A stretch of DNA of 24,387 bases. Source: Clostridium sp. CAG:288 (GTDB taxonomy: Bacteria; Bacillota_I; Bacilli_A; RFN20; CAG-288). The translations under genes were made by a program, and so were the position numbers. The stretch's first letter is position 1, and every line of letters begins with the position of its first letter. Positions 1-8,038 of this stretch are shown here, piece after piece. The stretch lies in the NCBI GenBank assembly GCA_000437395.1, contig FR898173.1, positions 1-24,387 of the forward strand, written 5' to 3'. The notes under the pieces were generated by a model, which saw only the letters and a program-made list of their open reading frames with translations, was not told the origin of the DNA and did not search any database.

Positions 1-16
1 TTTATTAATATAGACT

Positions 17-49
17 AAAAAAGCAACTGAGAAATATCTTCTCAATTGC
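17..49 (-). terminator. Rho-independent terminator of the mrp-CBS-AKR operon
   Basis: The minus strand can form an 11-bp stem (positions 39-49 with 23-33, one G-U wobble) around a 5-nt loop, followed by a run of six T on that strand (complement of 17-22). It lies just after the aldo/keto reductase stop codon, as expected for the end of the minus-strand operon. Confidence 0.75.
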
Positions 50-85
50 TATAATTGACCTCATTAGAATCAACATCTTTTAATT

Positions 86-898
86 TTAAACTTGTTTAAA
101 TGTTCTTAAGTATTCCATATCTTCTGGAGTTATGACAAAGTCTAAGTCAATATTTTCTAATGCTCTTTCTTTGCTATTCGTCTTTGGAAGTGGAACAGTA
201 TTGTTTTGCAAGCAGAATTTTAAAGCCACTTGAGCCCATGTTTTATTATATTTTTTAGCTATTTCCTTTAGTTCTTCAACTTTATTTAATCTACCAGTAG
301 CTAATGGTGAATATGCTTCAACAAGAATATTATTTGCTTGGCAGTAATTTGTTATTTCATCTTCAGTATAACCAATAAAATAACCTATTTGATTTACTTG
401 AGGAGCAATACTGGCAATTTCCATAATATTTTTTATATTGTCGACTGAAAAATTAGAAACACCAATTGATCTAGCTTTTCCTGATTTATATATTTTTTCC
501 ATTTCAAGCCATATTTCTTGATTTTCTTTTTCATAGTCTTTGCCAACTTCTTCCCATGGCCAAGGAGCATGTATTAAATATAAGTCGACATAATCCAATC
601 CCATAAGTTTTAAAGATCTTTCGAAACATTTTGTCACTTCTTTAGCATCTTTCACTTCGGCTGGTAATTTAGTTGTTATAAATAATTCTTCACGTTTTCT
701 GTTAGAGTTCTTTATTGCTTTTCCAACTTGCTCTTCATTGCCATAAGCCATAGCTGTATCAATGTGTGAATACCCATGAGTTAATGCGAATGTTAAAACA
801 TCTTCAGTATTTTTATCATTAGCCATTTGCCATGTGCCAAATCCGATATTTGGCATTTCAACTCCATTAGATAAGACAACTTTATCTTTTAAATTCAT
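86..898 (-). CDS. Aldo/keto reductase (AKR family)
   Basis: A 270-residue cytoplasmic NADPH-dependent carbonyl reductase of the AKR superfamily. The start shows the family signature of a substrate-like beta hairpin followed by GFGTWQM. All four catalytic tetrad residues are visible: D47 and Y52 (HIDTAMAYGNE), K77 (ITTKL) and H110 (LYLIHAPW). The C-terminal half has GVSNFS, QVNQIGY and the cofactor-binding PLPKTNSKER segment. Length is normal for the family. It is the last gene of a minus-strand operon, 13 nt after the CBS gene, with GGAG eight nt before the ATG. The sequence does not reveal the substrate; close relatives are annotated as 2,5-diketo-gluconate or methylglyoxal reductases, names that are not reliable here. 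Family certain, substrate unknown. Confidence 0.95.
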   Translation of the reverse strand: MNLKDKVVLSNGVEMPNIGFGTWQMANDKNTEDVLTFALTHGYSHIDTAMAYGNEEQVGKAIKNSNRKREELFITTKLPAEVKDAKEVTKCFERSLKLMGLDYVDLYLIHAPWPWEEVGKDYEKENQEIWLEMEKIYKSGKARSIGVSNFSVDNIKNIMEIASIAPQVNQIGYFIGYTEDEITNYCQANNILVEAYSPLATGRLNKVEELKEIAKKYNKTWAQVALKFCLQNNTVPLPKTNSKERALENIDLDFVITPEDMEYLRTFKQV

Positions 899-911
899 AT
901 TTTAATCTCCA

Positions 912-1634
912 TTAAATTTTATATGGTATTTTAATCATATCTGCTTCAGTAATTACCCCGATTAATTTTCCATTATTCTTTCCGTTAGATGTTACAAAAA
1001 TGCAAGATAGCCTTTTCTTTTTAGGCTCTTTACGCAATGTTAACTCTTTATAAACATCATATAAACTAGTATTTGGTTTAACAAATAAATAGCGCTCATT
1101 AGTGTGAGAATCAATATCTGCGTAATCCATAAAATCTCTTACTGTGAACTCTTCATCGACACATAGTTTTCTATTTTGAACATAATAATCAAAAAATGTA
1201 GTTCTAGAAAAAACACCAATTATCTTATCATCATAAATAACTGGTATATTTGATAATGACTTTTTTGACATTGCATCAATAACATCCAAAATCTTATTTC
1301 CAGGATGACATAAAACTAGATCGTTTCCTTTAGTTGCAATATCTTCGCATTTTGCTGGATGAATAATTTCATCAGTTATTTTCTTAAATTTTTTTAAAAA
1401 TTCTTCGCTTGGAACACATACGTTATTCCTATGCGATAAAATATTTCTTAAATCACTTGCTGTTTTTAAGAATTCATACACATCAGCATCACTTACAATT
1501 GGATTTAATCTATTTGTATAAACTTTATTTAAGGCACGAGAAAAAGATACATAATCGTCATTTAGTCTAGCTAAAGAGATTAATTCTACTTCAAGATTTT
1601 TAAATGTATTAAGAAATTCTTGTTCGAGAGACAT
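912..1634 (-). CDS. Two-CBS-domain protein with an N-terminal HEPN-like helical region
   Basis: A 240-residue soluble protein. The C-terminal part (about 98-240) carries two CBS motifs, which usually bind adenine nucleotides: one around SNIPVIYDDKIIGVFSR and one around SCIFVTSNGKNNGKLIGVITEADM. The N-terminal ~95 residues are predicted helical and contain DLRNILSHRN, where R63 and H68 form an Rx4H pattern like the active-site motif of HEPN domains. The gene lies 2 nt after mrp and 13 nt before the aldo/keto reductase, with a GAGG site inside the mrp tail, so translation is probably coupled. A nucleotide-sensing regulatory role is plausible. The HEPN assignment rests on one motif plus helicity and could be wrong, since LRN-x3-H also occurs in non-nuclease HEPN-fold proteins. 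Confidence 0.82.
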   Translation of the reverse strand: MSLEQEFLNTFKNLEVELISLARLNDDYVSFSRALNKVYTNRLNPIVSDADVYEFLKTASDLRNILSHRNNVCVPSEEFLKKFKKITDEIIHPAKCEDIATKGNDLVLCHPGNKILDVIDAMSKKSLSNIPVIYDDKIIGVFSRTTFFDYYVQNRKLCVDEEFTVRDFMDYADIDSHTNERYLFVKPNTSLYDVYKELTLRKEPKKKRLSCIFVTSNGKNNGKLIGVITEADMIKIPYKI

Positions 1635-1636
1635 TT

Positions 1637-2482
1637 TTAATCCTCGCCTTTAGTTGTATTTGCTAATTCTATAAGTGCGTCTCTAACTGGATTGAGATAA
1701 TCGACAATTAAATCTTCAATTTTACCACTATCAACATATTGAGAAATTTTTGGATCTAATGGTATTTCAGCTGAAACAGGAATATTGTGCATACGAGCTA
1801 TTTCGCTTGTTTTTGGACCACCATAAATCTCTATCTTTTTACCACAATCTGGGCATGTGACATAAGCCATATTTGTTACTAATCCTAAAATAGGAACGTT
1901 CATCATTTCAGCCATTCTAGCTGCTTTTTCAACTATTAATGAAACAAGTGATTGTGCAGTAGTGACAGTAATAATTCCTTCAATCGGCAATTTTTGGAAT
2001 ATTGTTAATGGTACGTCACCTGTGCCTGGTGGCATATCAACCATTAAAAAGTCTACATCTTTCCAAAAAACTTCTGAATAAAATTGTTCAACTAAGCCTG
2101 CAATCATTGGTCCACGCCAAATGATTGGATCTGAATCATTTTCTAAAAGCATATTTGAACTGATAACTTGAATACCTGTATCAGTCGTAACTGGATAAAT
2201 TAAACTATCTTGTCCAAAAGCCTTTTGAGTTATTCCAAAAGCTGTCGGGATAGATGGGCCTGTAATATCTGCATCCAAAATACCAACGTTATATCCTTCT
2301 CTTTGAAGAAGAGTTGCTAAATAAGATGTAACAAAAGATTTTCCTACACCACCTTTTCCAGAAACTACACCGATAACATGTTTTACTTTTGCCCCTCTAG
2401 CTAAATTTGATTTAACAATTTCATCAGAGCAAGATCCTGATTGTGAACATCCATCACAATTGTGACTACAATTTTCTGACAT
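1637..2482 (-). CDS. mrp: Mrp/NBP35-family Fe-S carrier ATPase (ApbC-like)
   Basis: A 281-residue P-loop NTPase of the MinD/Mrp group, thought to carry and transfer [4Fe-4S] clusters to apoproteins in the cytoplasm. The deviant Walker A GKGGVGKS is at 42-49, and the family signature VDMPPGTGDVPLT follows in the middle. The cluster-bridging CxxC is at C210 and C213 (TCPDCG). An N-terminal extension has cysteines 5, 9, 12 and 18, resembling the extra ferredoxin-like site of NBP35 rather than short Mrp. It is the first gene of a three-gene minus-strand operon; AGGT lies about six nt before the ATG. It is divergent from feoAB and near an [FeFe] hydrogenase, which fits iron and Fe-S metabolism. 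Confidence 0.95.
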   Translation of the reverse strand: MSENCSHNCDGCSQSGSCSDEIVKSNLARGAKVKHVIGVVSGKGGVGKSFVTSYLATLLQREGYNVGILDADITGPSIPTAFGITQKAFGQDSLIYPVTTDTGIQVISSNMLLENDSDPIIWRGPMIAGLVEQFYSEVFWKDVDFLMVDMPPGTGDVPLTIFQKLPIEGIITVTTAQSLVSLIVEKAARMAEMMNVPILGLVTNMAYVTCPDCGKKIEIYGGPKTSEIARMHNIPVSAEIPLDPKISQYVDSGKIEDLIVDYLNPVRDALIELANTTKGED

Positions 2483-2557
2483 ATTTACCTACTTTCTTTA
2501 TAATATAGATATATTATATATTGCATTATGTTTTTTTTCATTAAATAAGCGTTTAAT

Positions 2558-2579
2558 AAATAATAATCTATTATTATTT
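2558..2579. promoter_or_regulatory. Perfect 10-2-10 palindrome between mrp and feoAB, candidate operator
   Basis: The arms AAATAATAAT (2558-2567) and ATTATTATTT (2570-2579) are exact reverse complements around a CT centre. The site lies in the 148-bp divergent gap. Two TATAAT hexamers (2592-2597 and 2605-2610) lie between it and the feoB start, so a bound repressor could reach the feoB promoter. It recalls the AT-rich Fur-type 7-1-7 pattern but lacks its conserved TGATAAT half-site, so the regulator is only a guess. Confidence 0.35.
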
Positions 2580-2591
2580 CATATTATGATT

Positions 2592-2610
2592 TATAATTTT
2601 AACGTATAAT
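2592..2610 (+). promoter_or_regulatory. Probable -10 elements for feoAB
   Basis: TATAAT occurs twice, at 2592-2597 and 2605-2610, upstream of the feoB ATG at 2631. No good -35 hexamer is visible 16-18 bp upstream of either, and the region is so AT-rich that chance matches are likely. The downstream copy would give a very short leader. Confidence 0.35.
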
Positions 2611-2630
2611 TTATTGGAAACTTAAAACAT

Positions 2631-5015
2631 ATGGAAAACGCTACTAACAACACATTATGCCTTTCTAAATTAAAAGTTGGTCAGACTGCAAAGATTACAA
2701 AAGTAGGATCAACTGGCTCTTTAAGACAACACTTTTTAGATATGGGATTAATTCCAGGAGTAGAAGTAACTCTTCAACAGCTTGCACCTATGGGTGACCC
2801 CATGGAATTAAAAATACACGATTATGAACTGACACTTCGATTATCAGATGCTGACAAAATTGAAATAAGTGAACCTTATATTTTAGAAAAAGCAGAAAAT
2901 ATAAATACTAATATAAACGCTAAAAGTAACAAGTTAAATCACCCTGGTATTGGTGAAGGCGGAAAATATCACGATCATAATACAACTAGTCCATTTGATA
3001 AAAATCACACTTTGAAATTTGCGCTTGTCGGTAATCAAAACTGTGGAAAAACCACTCTTTTTAATCAACTTACAGGTTCAAATCAACACGTAGGAAACTT
3101 TCCAGGCGTAACTGTAGACCGAAAAGACGGAAAAATTCGTGGACACAATAATACTATTGTTACTGACTTACCTGGAATCTATTCTTTATCACCATACAGC
3201 GATGAAGAATTAGTTTCTAGAGATTTTATACTAAAAGAAAAGCCAGAAGGAATAATTAATATTATCGATGCTACTAATATAGAACGAAACCTATATTTAA
3301 CACTTCAATTGATGGAACTAAACGTTCCTATGACATTAGCGTTAAATATGATGGATGAAGTAACAAATAATGGTGGCTTTATTGATATTAATAAAATGGA
3401 AGAACTATTAGGTATACCTGTAATTCCAATCTCAGCCAAAAAGAACGAAGGTGTTGATGAACTAATTAAACATAGCGTCCATATAGCCTATTATCAAGAA
3501 AAGCCAATAGTATTTGATTTTTGTGATGAAAATACCAATGGTGCTGTTCATAGAGCTATTCACGGCATTATGTACTTAATTGAAGATCACGCTAAAAAAG
3601 CTCAAATTCCACTTAGATTCGCTGCTACTAAAATCATAGAAGGTGACAAATTAGTCATAGATAGTTTGGGACTTACAACAAACGAACAAGAAATGATTGA
3701 ACACATCGTAGTCCAGATGGAAAATGAAAGTGGCTTAGATAGAAGTGCAGCAATTGCTGATATGCGTTATTCATTCATTCAAAAAGTATGTAAGCAATGT
3801 GTCAATAAACCTCATGAATCTAAGGAACATATTAGAAGCCGCAAAATAGATAAAGTGTTAACAGGAAAATACACTTCTATTCCTATTTTTATTTTAATTT
3901 TAGGATTAGTTTTTTTCTTAACGTTTAACGTTATTGGTGCTGGATTACAAAAACTACTGGATCTTGGAATAACTTCCCTAACAGGTTTATTAGATCAAGC
4001 ATTTGTATCTATGAAAGTTCATCCAGTGCTACACTCTCTTGTCATAAATGGAATATTTGAAGGTATCGGAAGCGTTATTTCATTTATGCCGATAATTGTT
4101 GTATTATTCTTTTTCTTATCTTTTCTAGAAGATTCTGGTTATATGGCAAGAATTGCTTTTGTAATGGATAAACTACTAAGAAAAATCGGTTTATCTGGCA
4201 AATCAATAGTTCCAATGCTTATGGGTTTTGGTTGTACTGTTCCTGGAGTAATGTCAACTAGAACTCTTTCATCAGAAAGAGATAGAAAACTAACTATTAT
4301 GCTCACACCTTTTATGAGTTGTTCAGCAAAGCTTCCAATTTATAGTTTTATTAGCTTAATATTCTTCAAACAATTTGCTTGGCTAGTAATGGTTGGATTA
4401 TATGTTATAGGTATTATGCTTGGAATCATAGTAGCATTAATATCAAAGAAGTTCATTTTCAAAGGAGAACCAGTTCCTTTTGTTATGGAACTTCCAAATT
4501 ATAGATTACCTGGAGTTAAAAACGTCGCACAATTACTTTGGGAAAAAGTTGCAGATTTTTTAAAGAGAGCTTTTACAGTAATTTTAGTTGCTACTCTTAT
4601 TATTTGGTTTTTACAAACCTTCAATTTTAGATTAGATATGGTTAGCGATTCAAAAGATAGTATGTTAGCAAGCATTGCTGGCTTTATTAGTCCAGTCTTT
4701 AAACCTCTAGGATTTGGAGATTATCGCTTTGTCACAGCTTTGATTTCTGGAACCTTAGCTAAAGAAAGTGTAGTTTCAGTTTTAGCTGTCTTATTTGGAA
4801 GCACTCAAGCTATAGCAGAAGTTTTAAATTCCTACTCAGCTTTTTGCCTTTTAATATTCTGTTTACTATATACACCTTGTGTCGCTGCATTGTCTTCCAT
4901 TCATCGCGAATTAGGATTTAAATATAGTATTGGCATAGCTTTTTTCCAATTAGGAATAGCATATATAACCTCTGGTTTATTTAGCCTCATTTTCCATATA
5001 ATAGGAGTTATGTAA
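2631..5015 (+). CDS. feoB: FeoA-FeoB fusion, ferrous iron transporter
   Basis: A 794-residue inner-membrane Fe2+ uptake protein. Residues 1-80 form a FeoA-like SH3 domain (LKVGQTAKI, DMGLIPGVEV, LRLSDADKIEI), which is usually a separate small protein. A histidine-containing linker (about 95-130) joins it to the G domain: G1 GNQNCGKTT (134-142), G3 DLPG (179-182), G4 NMMD (239-242). The G1 loop has Q and C where GNPNSGKTT is commoner. The C-terminal half holds the transmembrane core with the conserved GFGCTVPGVMSTRTL and PFMSCSAKLPIY segments. Length is about that of FeoA plus FeoB. The SD is weak (GGAAA about 12 nt upstream). It heads an operon with a FeoB-associated cysteine-rich peptide. 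Confidence 0.97.
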   Translation: MENATNNTLCLSKLKVGQTAKITKVGSTGSLRQHFLDMGLIPGVEVTLQQLAPMGDPMELKIHDYELTLRLSDADKIEISEPYILEKAENINTNINAKSNKLNHPGIGEGGKYHDHNTTSPFDKNHTLKFALVGNQNCGKTTLFNQLTGSNQHVGNFPGVTVDRKDGKIRGHNNTIVTDLPGIYSLSPYSDEELVSRDFILKEKPEGIINIIDATNIERNLYLTLQLMELNVPMTLALNMMDEVTNNGGFIDINKMEELLGIPVIPISAKKNEGVDELIKHSVHIAYYQEKPIVFDFCDENTNGAVHRAIHGIMYLIEDHAKKAQIPLRFAATKIIEGDKLVIDSLGLTTNEQEMIEHIVVQMENESGLDRSAAIADMRYSFIQKVCKQCVNKPHESKEHIRSRKIDKVLTGKYTSIPIFILILGLVFFLTFNVIGAGLQKLLDLGITSLTGLLDQAFVSMKVHPVLHSLVINGIFEGIGSVISFMPIIVVLFFFLSFLEDSGYMARIAFVMDKLLRKIGLSGKSIVPMLMGFGCTVPGVMSTRTLSSERDRKLTIMLTPFMSCSAKLPIYSFISLIFFKQFAWLVMVGLYVIGIMLGIIVALISKKFIFKGEPVPFVMELPNYRLPGVKNVAQLLWEKVADFLKRAFTVILVATLIIWFLQTFNFRLDMVSDSKDSMLASIAGFISPVFKPLGFGDYRFVTALISGTLAKESVVSVLAVLFGSTQAIAEVLNSYSAFCLLIFCLLYTPCVAALSSIHRELGFKYSIGIAFFQLGIAYITSGLFSLIFHIIGVM

Positions 5016-5016
5016 T

Positions 5017-5163
5017 ATGAACTTAGCATCATGGATAATATTGGTAATATTAGTTTTAATAATAGGTGTCGCTTTATACTTTACATTCAAAAATAAAAAA
5101 AGTTGTTGCAATTGTGGTAAAGATAATTGCCCTATGAAATATAAAAATAATAAAAATAAATGA
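5017..5163 (+). CDS. FeoB-associated cysteine-rich membrane protein (48 aa)
   Basis: A small gene beginning one nt after the feoB stop codon. The 48-residue product has one hydrophobic helix (about residues 3-24), then a lysine-rich stretch and a cysteine cluster CCNCGKDNC (four cysteines) and a basic tail. This matches the short FeoB-associated Cys-rich membrane proteins that often follow feoB in Bacillota, probably occupying the FeoC position. Its exact role is unknown; it may bind Fe or an Fe-S cluster beside the FeoB cytoplasmic domain. Stop-start proximity implies translational coupling. The stop codon is TGA. Call based on size, composition and position. Confidence 0.88.
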   Translation: MNLASWIILVILVLIIGVALYFTFKNKKSCCNCGKDNCPMKYKNNKNK

Positions 5164-5173
5164 GAATAATTAT

Positions 5174-5722
5174 ATGAAGAATGAGAATATTATTGATATA
5201 TCTTTAAAGCTTAACAATTATCAAGAAATTTTTGATCCATACGATAATAGAAATGAAAATGTAAGAAATATAAATCCAGAAATAATCGAAGCTATGACAA
5301 ATATTTATAAAGATCAAGCTTATAAGTTTAAGTATAAAAAAACTAAAACAAGAATAACTTTAAATTATTTAGATTACGTTTCATTAGAAGAAATTGAATG
5401 TACACGTTTAGCAATTAAAGATATGTTTGAAAAATACAAATCTAAAACAAAGAATTTTATTACTCTTTATGCAAGAAAATTTATTATATGGCTAATTATG
5501 GCTTCTGTTTTATTTTCTTTTTCACTAATTATCGAAAGGACTCAAAACGAAACATTTCTCTATACTGTCTTAGGCATAGTTGTCTGGATTTTAATTGATA
5601 ACATAGTTGAAACTTTCTTCTTAAATTCTGAAGCTAAAGAAAACGCTGTAATGATGAATAGAATATTTAACGCTGAAATTATTATTAAAGATAAAGATGG
5701 CAATGAATATCATCAAGACTAA
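5174..5722 (+). CDS. Hypothetical protein with two C-proximal membrane helices
   Basis: A 182-residue protein I do not recognise. Residues 1-100 are hydrophilic and charged, with no signal peptide. Two hydrophobic helices follow at about 103-120 and 128-149, separated by a short turn, and the last ~30 residues are polar again. The likely topology is a cytoplasmic N-terminal domain and C-terminal tail with a helical hairpin in the membrane. The segment LDYVSLEEIECTRLAIKDMFEKYKS looks like a pair of amphipathic helices. It begins 11 nt after the FeoB-associated peptide and has a weak SD, so it is probably cotranscribed with feoAB. A link to iron transport is suggested only by position. Confidence 0.75.
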   Translation: MKNENIIDISLKLNNYQEIFDPYDNRNENVRNINPEIIEAMTNIYKDQAYKFKYKKTKTRITLNYLDYVSLEEIECTRLAIKDMFEKYKSKTKNFITLYARKFIIWLIMASVLFSFSLIIERTQNETFLYTVLGIVVWILIDNIVETFFLNSEAKENAVMMNRIFNAEIIIKDKDGNEYHQD

Positions 5723-5744
5723 TTAAATATAAATTTATAAAAAA

Positions 5745-5786
5745 ACCAATATTACTTTAAAGATTTCTCTTTTTTGTAATATTGGT
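5745..5786. terminator. Bidirectional terminator between the feo operon and the hydrogenase
   Basis: ACCAATATTAC (5745-5755) and GTAATATTGGT (5776-5786) form a perfect 11-bp stem. It is flanked by an A run on the left (5739-5745) and a T run on the right (5789-5794), so it can terminate both the plus-strand feo operon and the minus-strand hydrogenase gene, which converge here. The right T run overlaps the hydrogenase stop codon. Confidence 0.85.
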
Positions 5787-5792
5787 CATTTT

Positions 5793-7274
5793 TTATTTTA
5801 TATCAGTTTTTTCGTATGTTGTTTCAACGCCTTCGGTTGTCTTGATAACGTCAGATATATTTGTACCAAGTGTCTTGGCATTTTCTTTTTCTGCATCACG
5901 TTTAATAAGAAGCGGATTAGTAACTAGTGAACATACACCTGAGATACATCCACCTTGACACATCATACCTTCTAAAACATCTTCTTCTTGTTTTCCAGCA
6001 TTGAGTTGTTTTAAGTATTCAATGCACATTTCACTACCATCAGCAGCTTTAAGTGTAAGTCTTGTTTCAACACCTTTTTCAGCTAAGTAATCGTTTAAGC
6101 TCTTAGCAACACCACCAGATTGACAGAAGTTACGACCTGATTTAGATCCGTTAGCAACACCAATATTTTCATCTGGTTGTTCAGAAACGACAATTTCTTT
6201 AGCTTGGAACATAGCGTTTAACTCTTCAAATGTCATAACATAGTCGACAAAGCCTTTATTCTTTTCGAGTGTTATTTCTTTTTTCTTAGCAACACATGGT
6301 CCCACGAATACTGTCACACAATCAGGATTTTCTTTTTTGACCATTCTAGCTGTTATAGCCATTGGAGAAAGAGTGTCTGATGTATTTTCAGCATAGACTT
6401 TAGGGAACTTCATCTTTATTAATTCAACAAATGCAGGACAACATGATGTAGTAAGCTTTCTTCCTTCTGCTTTAGCCTTTAAAGCTTCTTCAGCTTCAGA
6501 AACAGTCGTTAAGTCTGCACCTTTTGCAACTTCAACAACCTCATCAAATCCTAAAGCTTTTATTGCTGAATAAACTTGGTTAAGAGTACATTTACCAAAT
6601 TGTCCCATAACTGCAGGAGCAACCATAGCAACTACTTTTTTGCCTTCTTGTTTAATAGCATCAATAACAGGAACAAGGTATGAAACTTCAGAAATTGCTC
6701 CGAAAGGACAACTAGCAGCACAACGTCCACAAGAAATACATTCTGGTTCGTTGATAAAAGCAATTTCATCTGTAAAGTGTTTTAAAGCGCCTGTTGGACA
6801 ACTTCTCTTACATGGTCTTTCTGAAATCAATATTGCTCCATAAGCACATACCTTAGCACACATACCACATGTTTTACATTTTGAATAGTCGATGTGCATT
6901 TTGGAGTTACCTTGGAAAATAGCTCCAAAGTGACAAGCACTTTGACATGGCTTAAATAAACATTTACGGCAGTTATCTGTAATTCTTACTTTATGGATAT
7001 CACAGTCATCACATGCGGCTTCAATAACATAGACCATTTGTCCTGGAGTTATTTCATGTCCATCAGGTTTATGACCCATTGCTAAATTTGTTCTTTGTCT
7101 AATAATTTCTCTTTCCTTATAAACGCAGCAACGATATTCTGGTTTATGTCCAGGGAAAAGCTCCTTAGCAATATCGTTAGGTGTATTTGAATCAACACTA
7201 CCTTCATATGCCTTTTCGGCTAAACGTCTTAAAACGTTAATTTTATTTTTGTTAAATACTTCATAGCTTGGCAT
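5793..7274 (-). CDS. Monomeric [FeFe] hydrogenase, group B-like
   Basis: A 493-residue cytoplasmic enzyme for H2 production or oxidation. The N-terminal ~200 residues are rich in ferredoxin-type cysteine motifs, including CKTCGMCAKVC and CISCGRCAASC, giving an electron relay of several [4Fe-4S] clusters. The catalytic domain has all three H-cluster signatures: TSCCPAF (C278 matches the proton-transfer cysteine, C279 the ligand), VGPCVAKKKE (C327) and EGMMCQGGCISG (C439, C443). The AF after TSCCP and the shortened third motif fit group B rather than group A enzymes. GGAGGT precedes the ATG closely, and it appears to be a single transcription unit. No hydE, hydF or hydG maturase genes are in the window. 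The direction of catalysis cannot be read from the sequence. Confidence 0.93.
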   Translation of the reverse strand: MPSYEVFNKNKINVLRRLAEKAYEGSVDSNTPNDIAKELFPGHKPEYRCCVYKEREIIRQRTNLAMGHKPDGHEITPGQMVYVIEAACDDCDIHKVRITDNCRKCLFKPCQSACHFGAIFQGNSKMHIDYSKCKTCGMCAKVCAYGAILISERPCKRSCPTGALKHFTDEIAFINEPECISCGRCAASCPFGAISEVSYLVPVIDAIKQEGKKVVAMVAPAVMGQFGKCTLNQVYSAIKALGFDEVVEVAKGADLTTVSEAEEALKAKAEGRKLTTSCCPAFVELIKMKFPKVYAENTSDTLSPMAITARMVKKENPDCVTVFVGPCVAKKKEITLEKNKGFVDYVMTFEELNAMFQAKEIVVSEQPDENIGVANGSKSGRNFCQSGGVAKSLNDYLAEKGVETRLTLKAADGSEMCIEYLKQLNAGKQEEDVLEGMMCQGGCISGVCSLVTNPLLIKRDAEKENAKTLGTNISDVIKTTEGVETTYEKTDIK

Positions 7275-7292
7275 GGTAATACCTCCATCAAA

Positions 7293-7321
7293 AGTATAAC
7301 AAATAAGTGTTTATTCTCAAA
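7293..7321 (-). promoter_or_regulatory. Probable sigma-A promoter of the hydrogenase gene
   Basis: On the minus strand TTTGAG (7321-7316) and TATACT (7298-7293) are separated by 17 nt. The -10 is a good match and the -35 is weak. The predicted start leaves a very short leader that begins at the GGAGGT ribosome site. Confidence 0.5.
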
Positions 7322-7390
7322 AGAAATTAAGTGATTTTTTTTACTTTTTTACGCTTATAATTTTTTATTGAAGCATTAATAAAATTTATA

Positions 7391-7424
7391 AAAAAAACGA
7401 GCACATAATATGCATTATATGCTC
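7391..7424 (-). terminator. Terminator overlapping the end of the yigZ-like gene
   Basis: On the minus strand GAGCATATAAT pairs with ATTATGTGCTC (positions 7424-7399, one G-U wobble), followed after one C by seven T (complement of 7391-7397). The hairpin includes the final codons and the TAA of the YigZ-family gene, so it ends the giant protein-deacetylase-yigZ unit. Confidence 0.8.
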
Positions 7425-8008
7425 ACAGCAAATAGTTTTCTTTCATAAGTATCTTCGTACTCACATCCCAATTCATTAAAAAGTTGTTCGATATTTGGAC
7501 CAGCAACCTTTAAAACAACGTTTGGACCATAGAATTCTTTCGATACTACAATGTCATCGCTAGATAAAGCTTTTAATAATCTTGAATAATCTTTATTTGA
7601 TATTTCTAATTTATATATTGGTAGTTCTTTTTCATCAATTTTTTTAGCTTGATTCATGGCTTCAGTAAAAACTTTTATATAAGCTTTTTCTAAATTTGAA
7701 GCACCTAATAAAATTCCACCATAATATCTAACTAAAATCACTCCTATTTTAGTTAAATTATTCTTTTTTAAAATTTCTAGAATAATATGAGAACTTTTTA
7801 TTGGTTCTTTATCTTCTGAAGCAGCTTCCTTAGCAGAATCGATACGATAAGTTGTTAAAATGTGTCTCGCCTTACTATGCTGAATCTTTAGTTCTTCAAG
7901 TCGTTTATTGAATTCTTCAACGTTATTAACTTTTAAAATGTAAGCTAAGAAAATAGACTTTTTTTCTTCGTATTTGCCTGCTGTTTCTTTTTCGATAGTT
8001 ATACTCAT
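7415..8008 (-). CDS. YigZ/IMPACT (UPF0029) family protein
   Basis: A 197-residue cytoplasmic protein of the conserved YigZ/IMPACT family. The N-terminal domain (1-120) has the family hallmarks: KKSIFLAYI near the start, the SKARHILTTYR stretch (usually ARHNCWAY), a run like EDKEPIKSSHIILEIL (usually DDGEPSGTAG) and VILVRYYGGILLGASNLEKAY. The C-terminal ~70 residues match the small ferredoxin-like UPF0029 C-terminal domain. Eukaryotic IMPACT regulates Gcn2; the bacterial role is unsettled, with nucleic acid or translation links proposed. It is last in a minus-strand run, 30 nt after the deacetylase, without an obvious SD. The ARH..C-x-Y and EPSGTAG motifs are altered (RHILTTYR, EPIKSSH), so this copy is diverged. 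Confidence 0.9.
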   Translation of the reverse strand: MSITIEKETAGKYEEKKSIFLAYILKVNNVEEFNKRLEELKIQHSKARHILTTYRIDSAKEAASEDKEPIKSSHIILEILKKNNLTKIGVILVRYYGGILLGASNLEKAYIKVFTEAMNQAKKIDEKELPIYKLEISNKDYSRLLKALSSDDIVVSKEFYGPNVVLKVAGPNIEQLFNELGCEYEDTYERKLFAVSI

Positions 8009-8038
8009 GTCATAACTATATCAAACAAAACTTATTTT

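Noticed and set aside
5161..5163. TGA as a sign of recoded tryptophan (mycoplasma-like code).
   Set aside because: TGG encodes tryptophan throughout, no gene has an in-frame TGA, and reading through here would add only one residue after the TGA before TAA.
6640..6843. Open frame on the plus strand opposite the hydrogenase gene.
   Set aside because: It is antisense to the conserved ferredoxin cysteine region; the opposite frame is a clear enzyme, and this one has no SD or recognisable motif.
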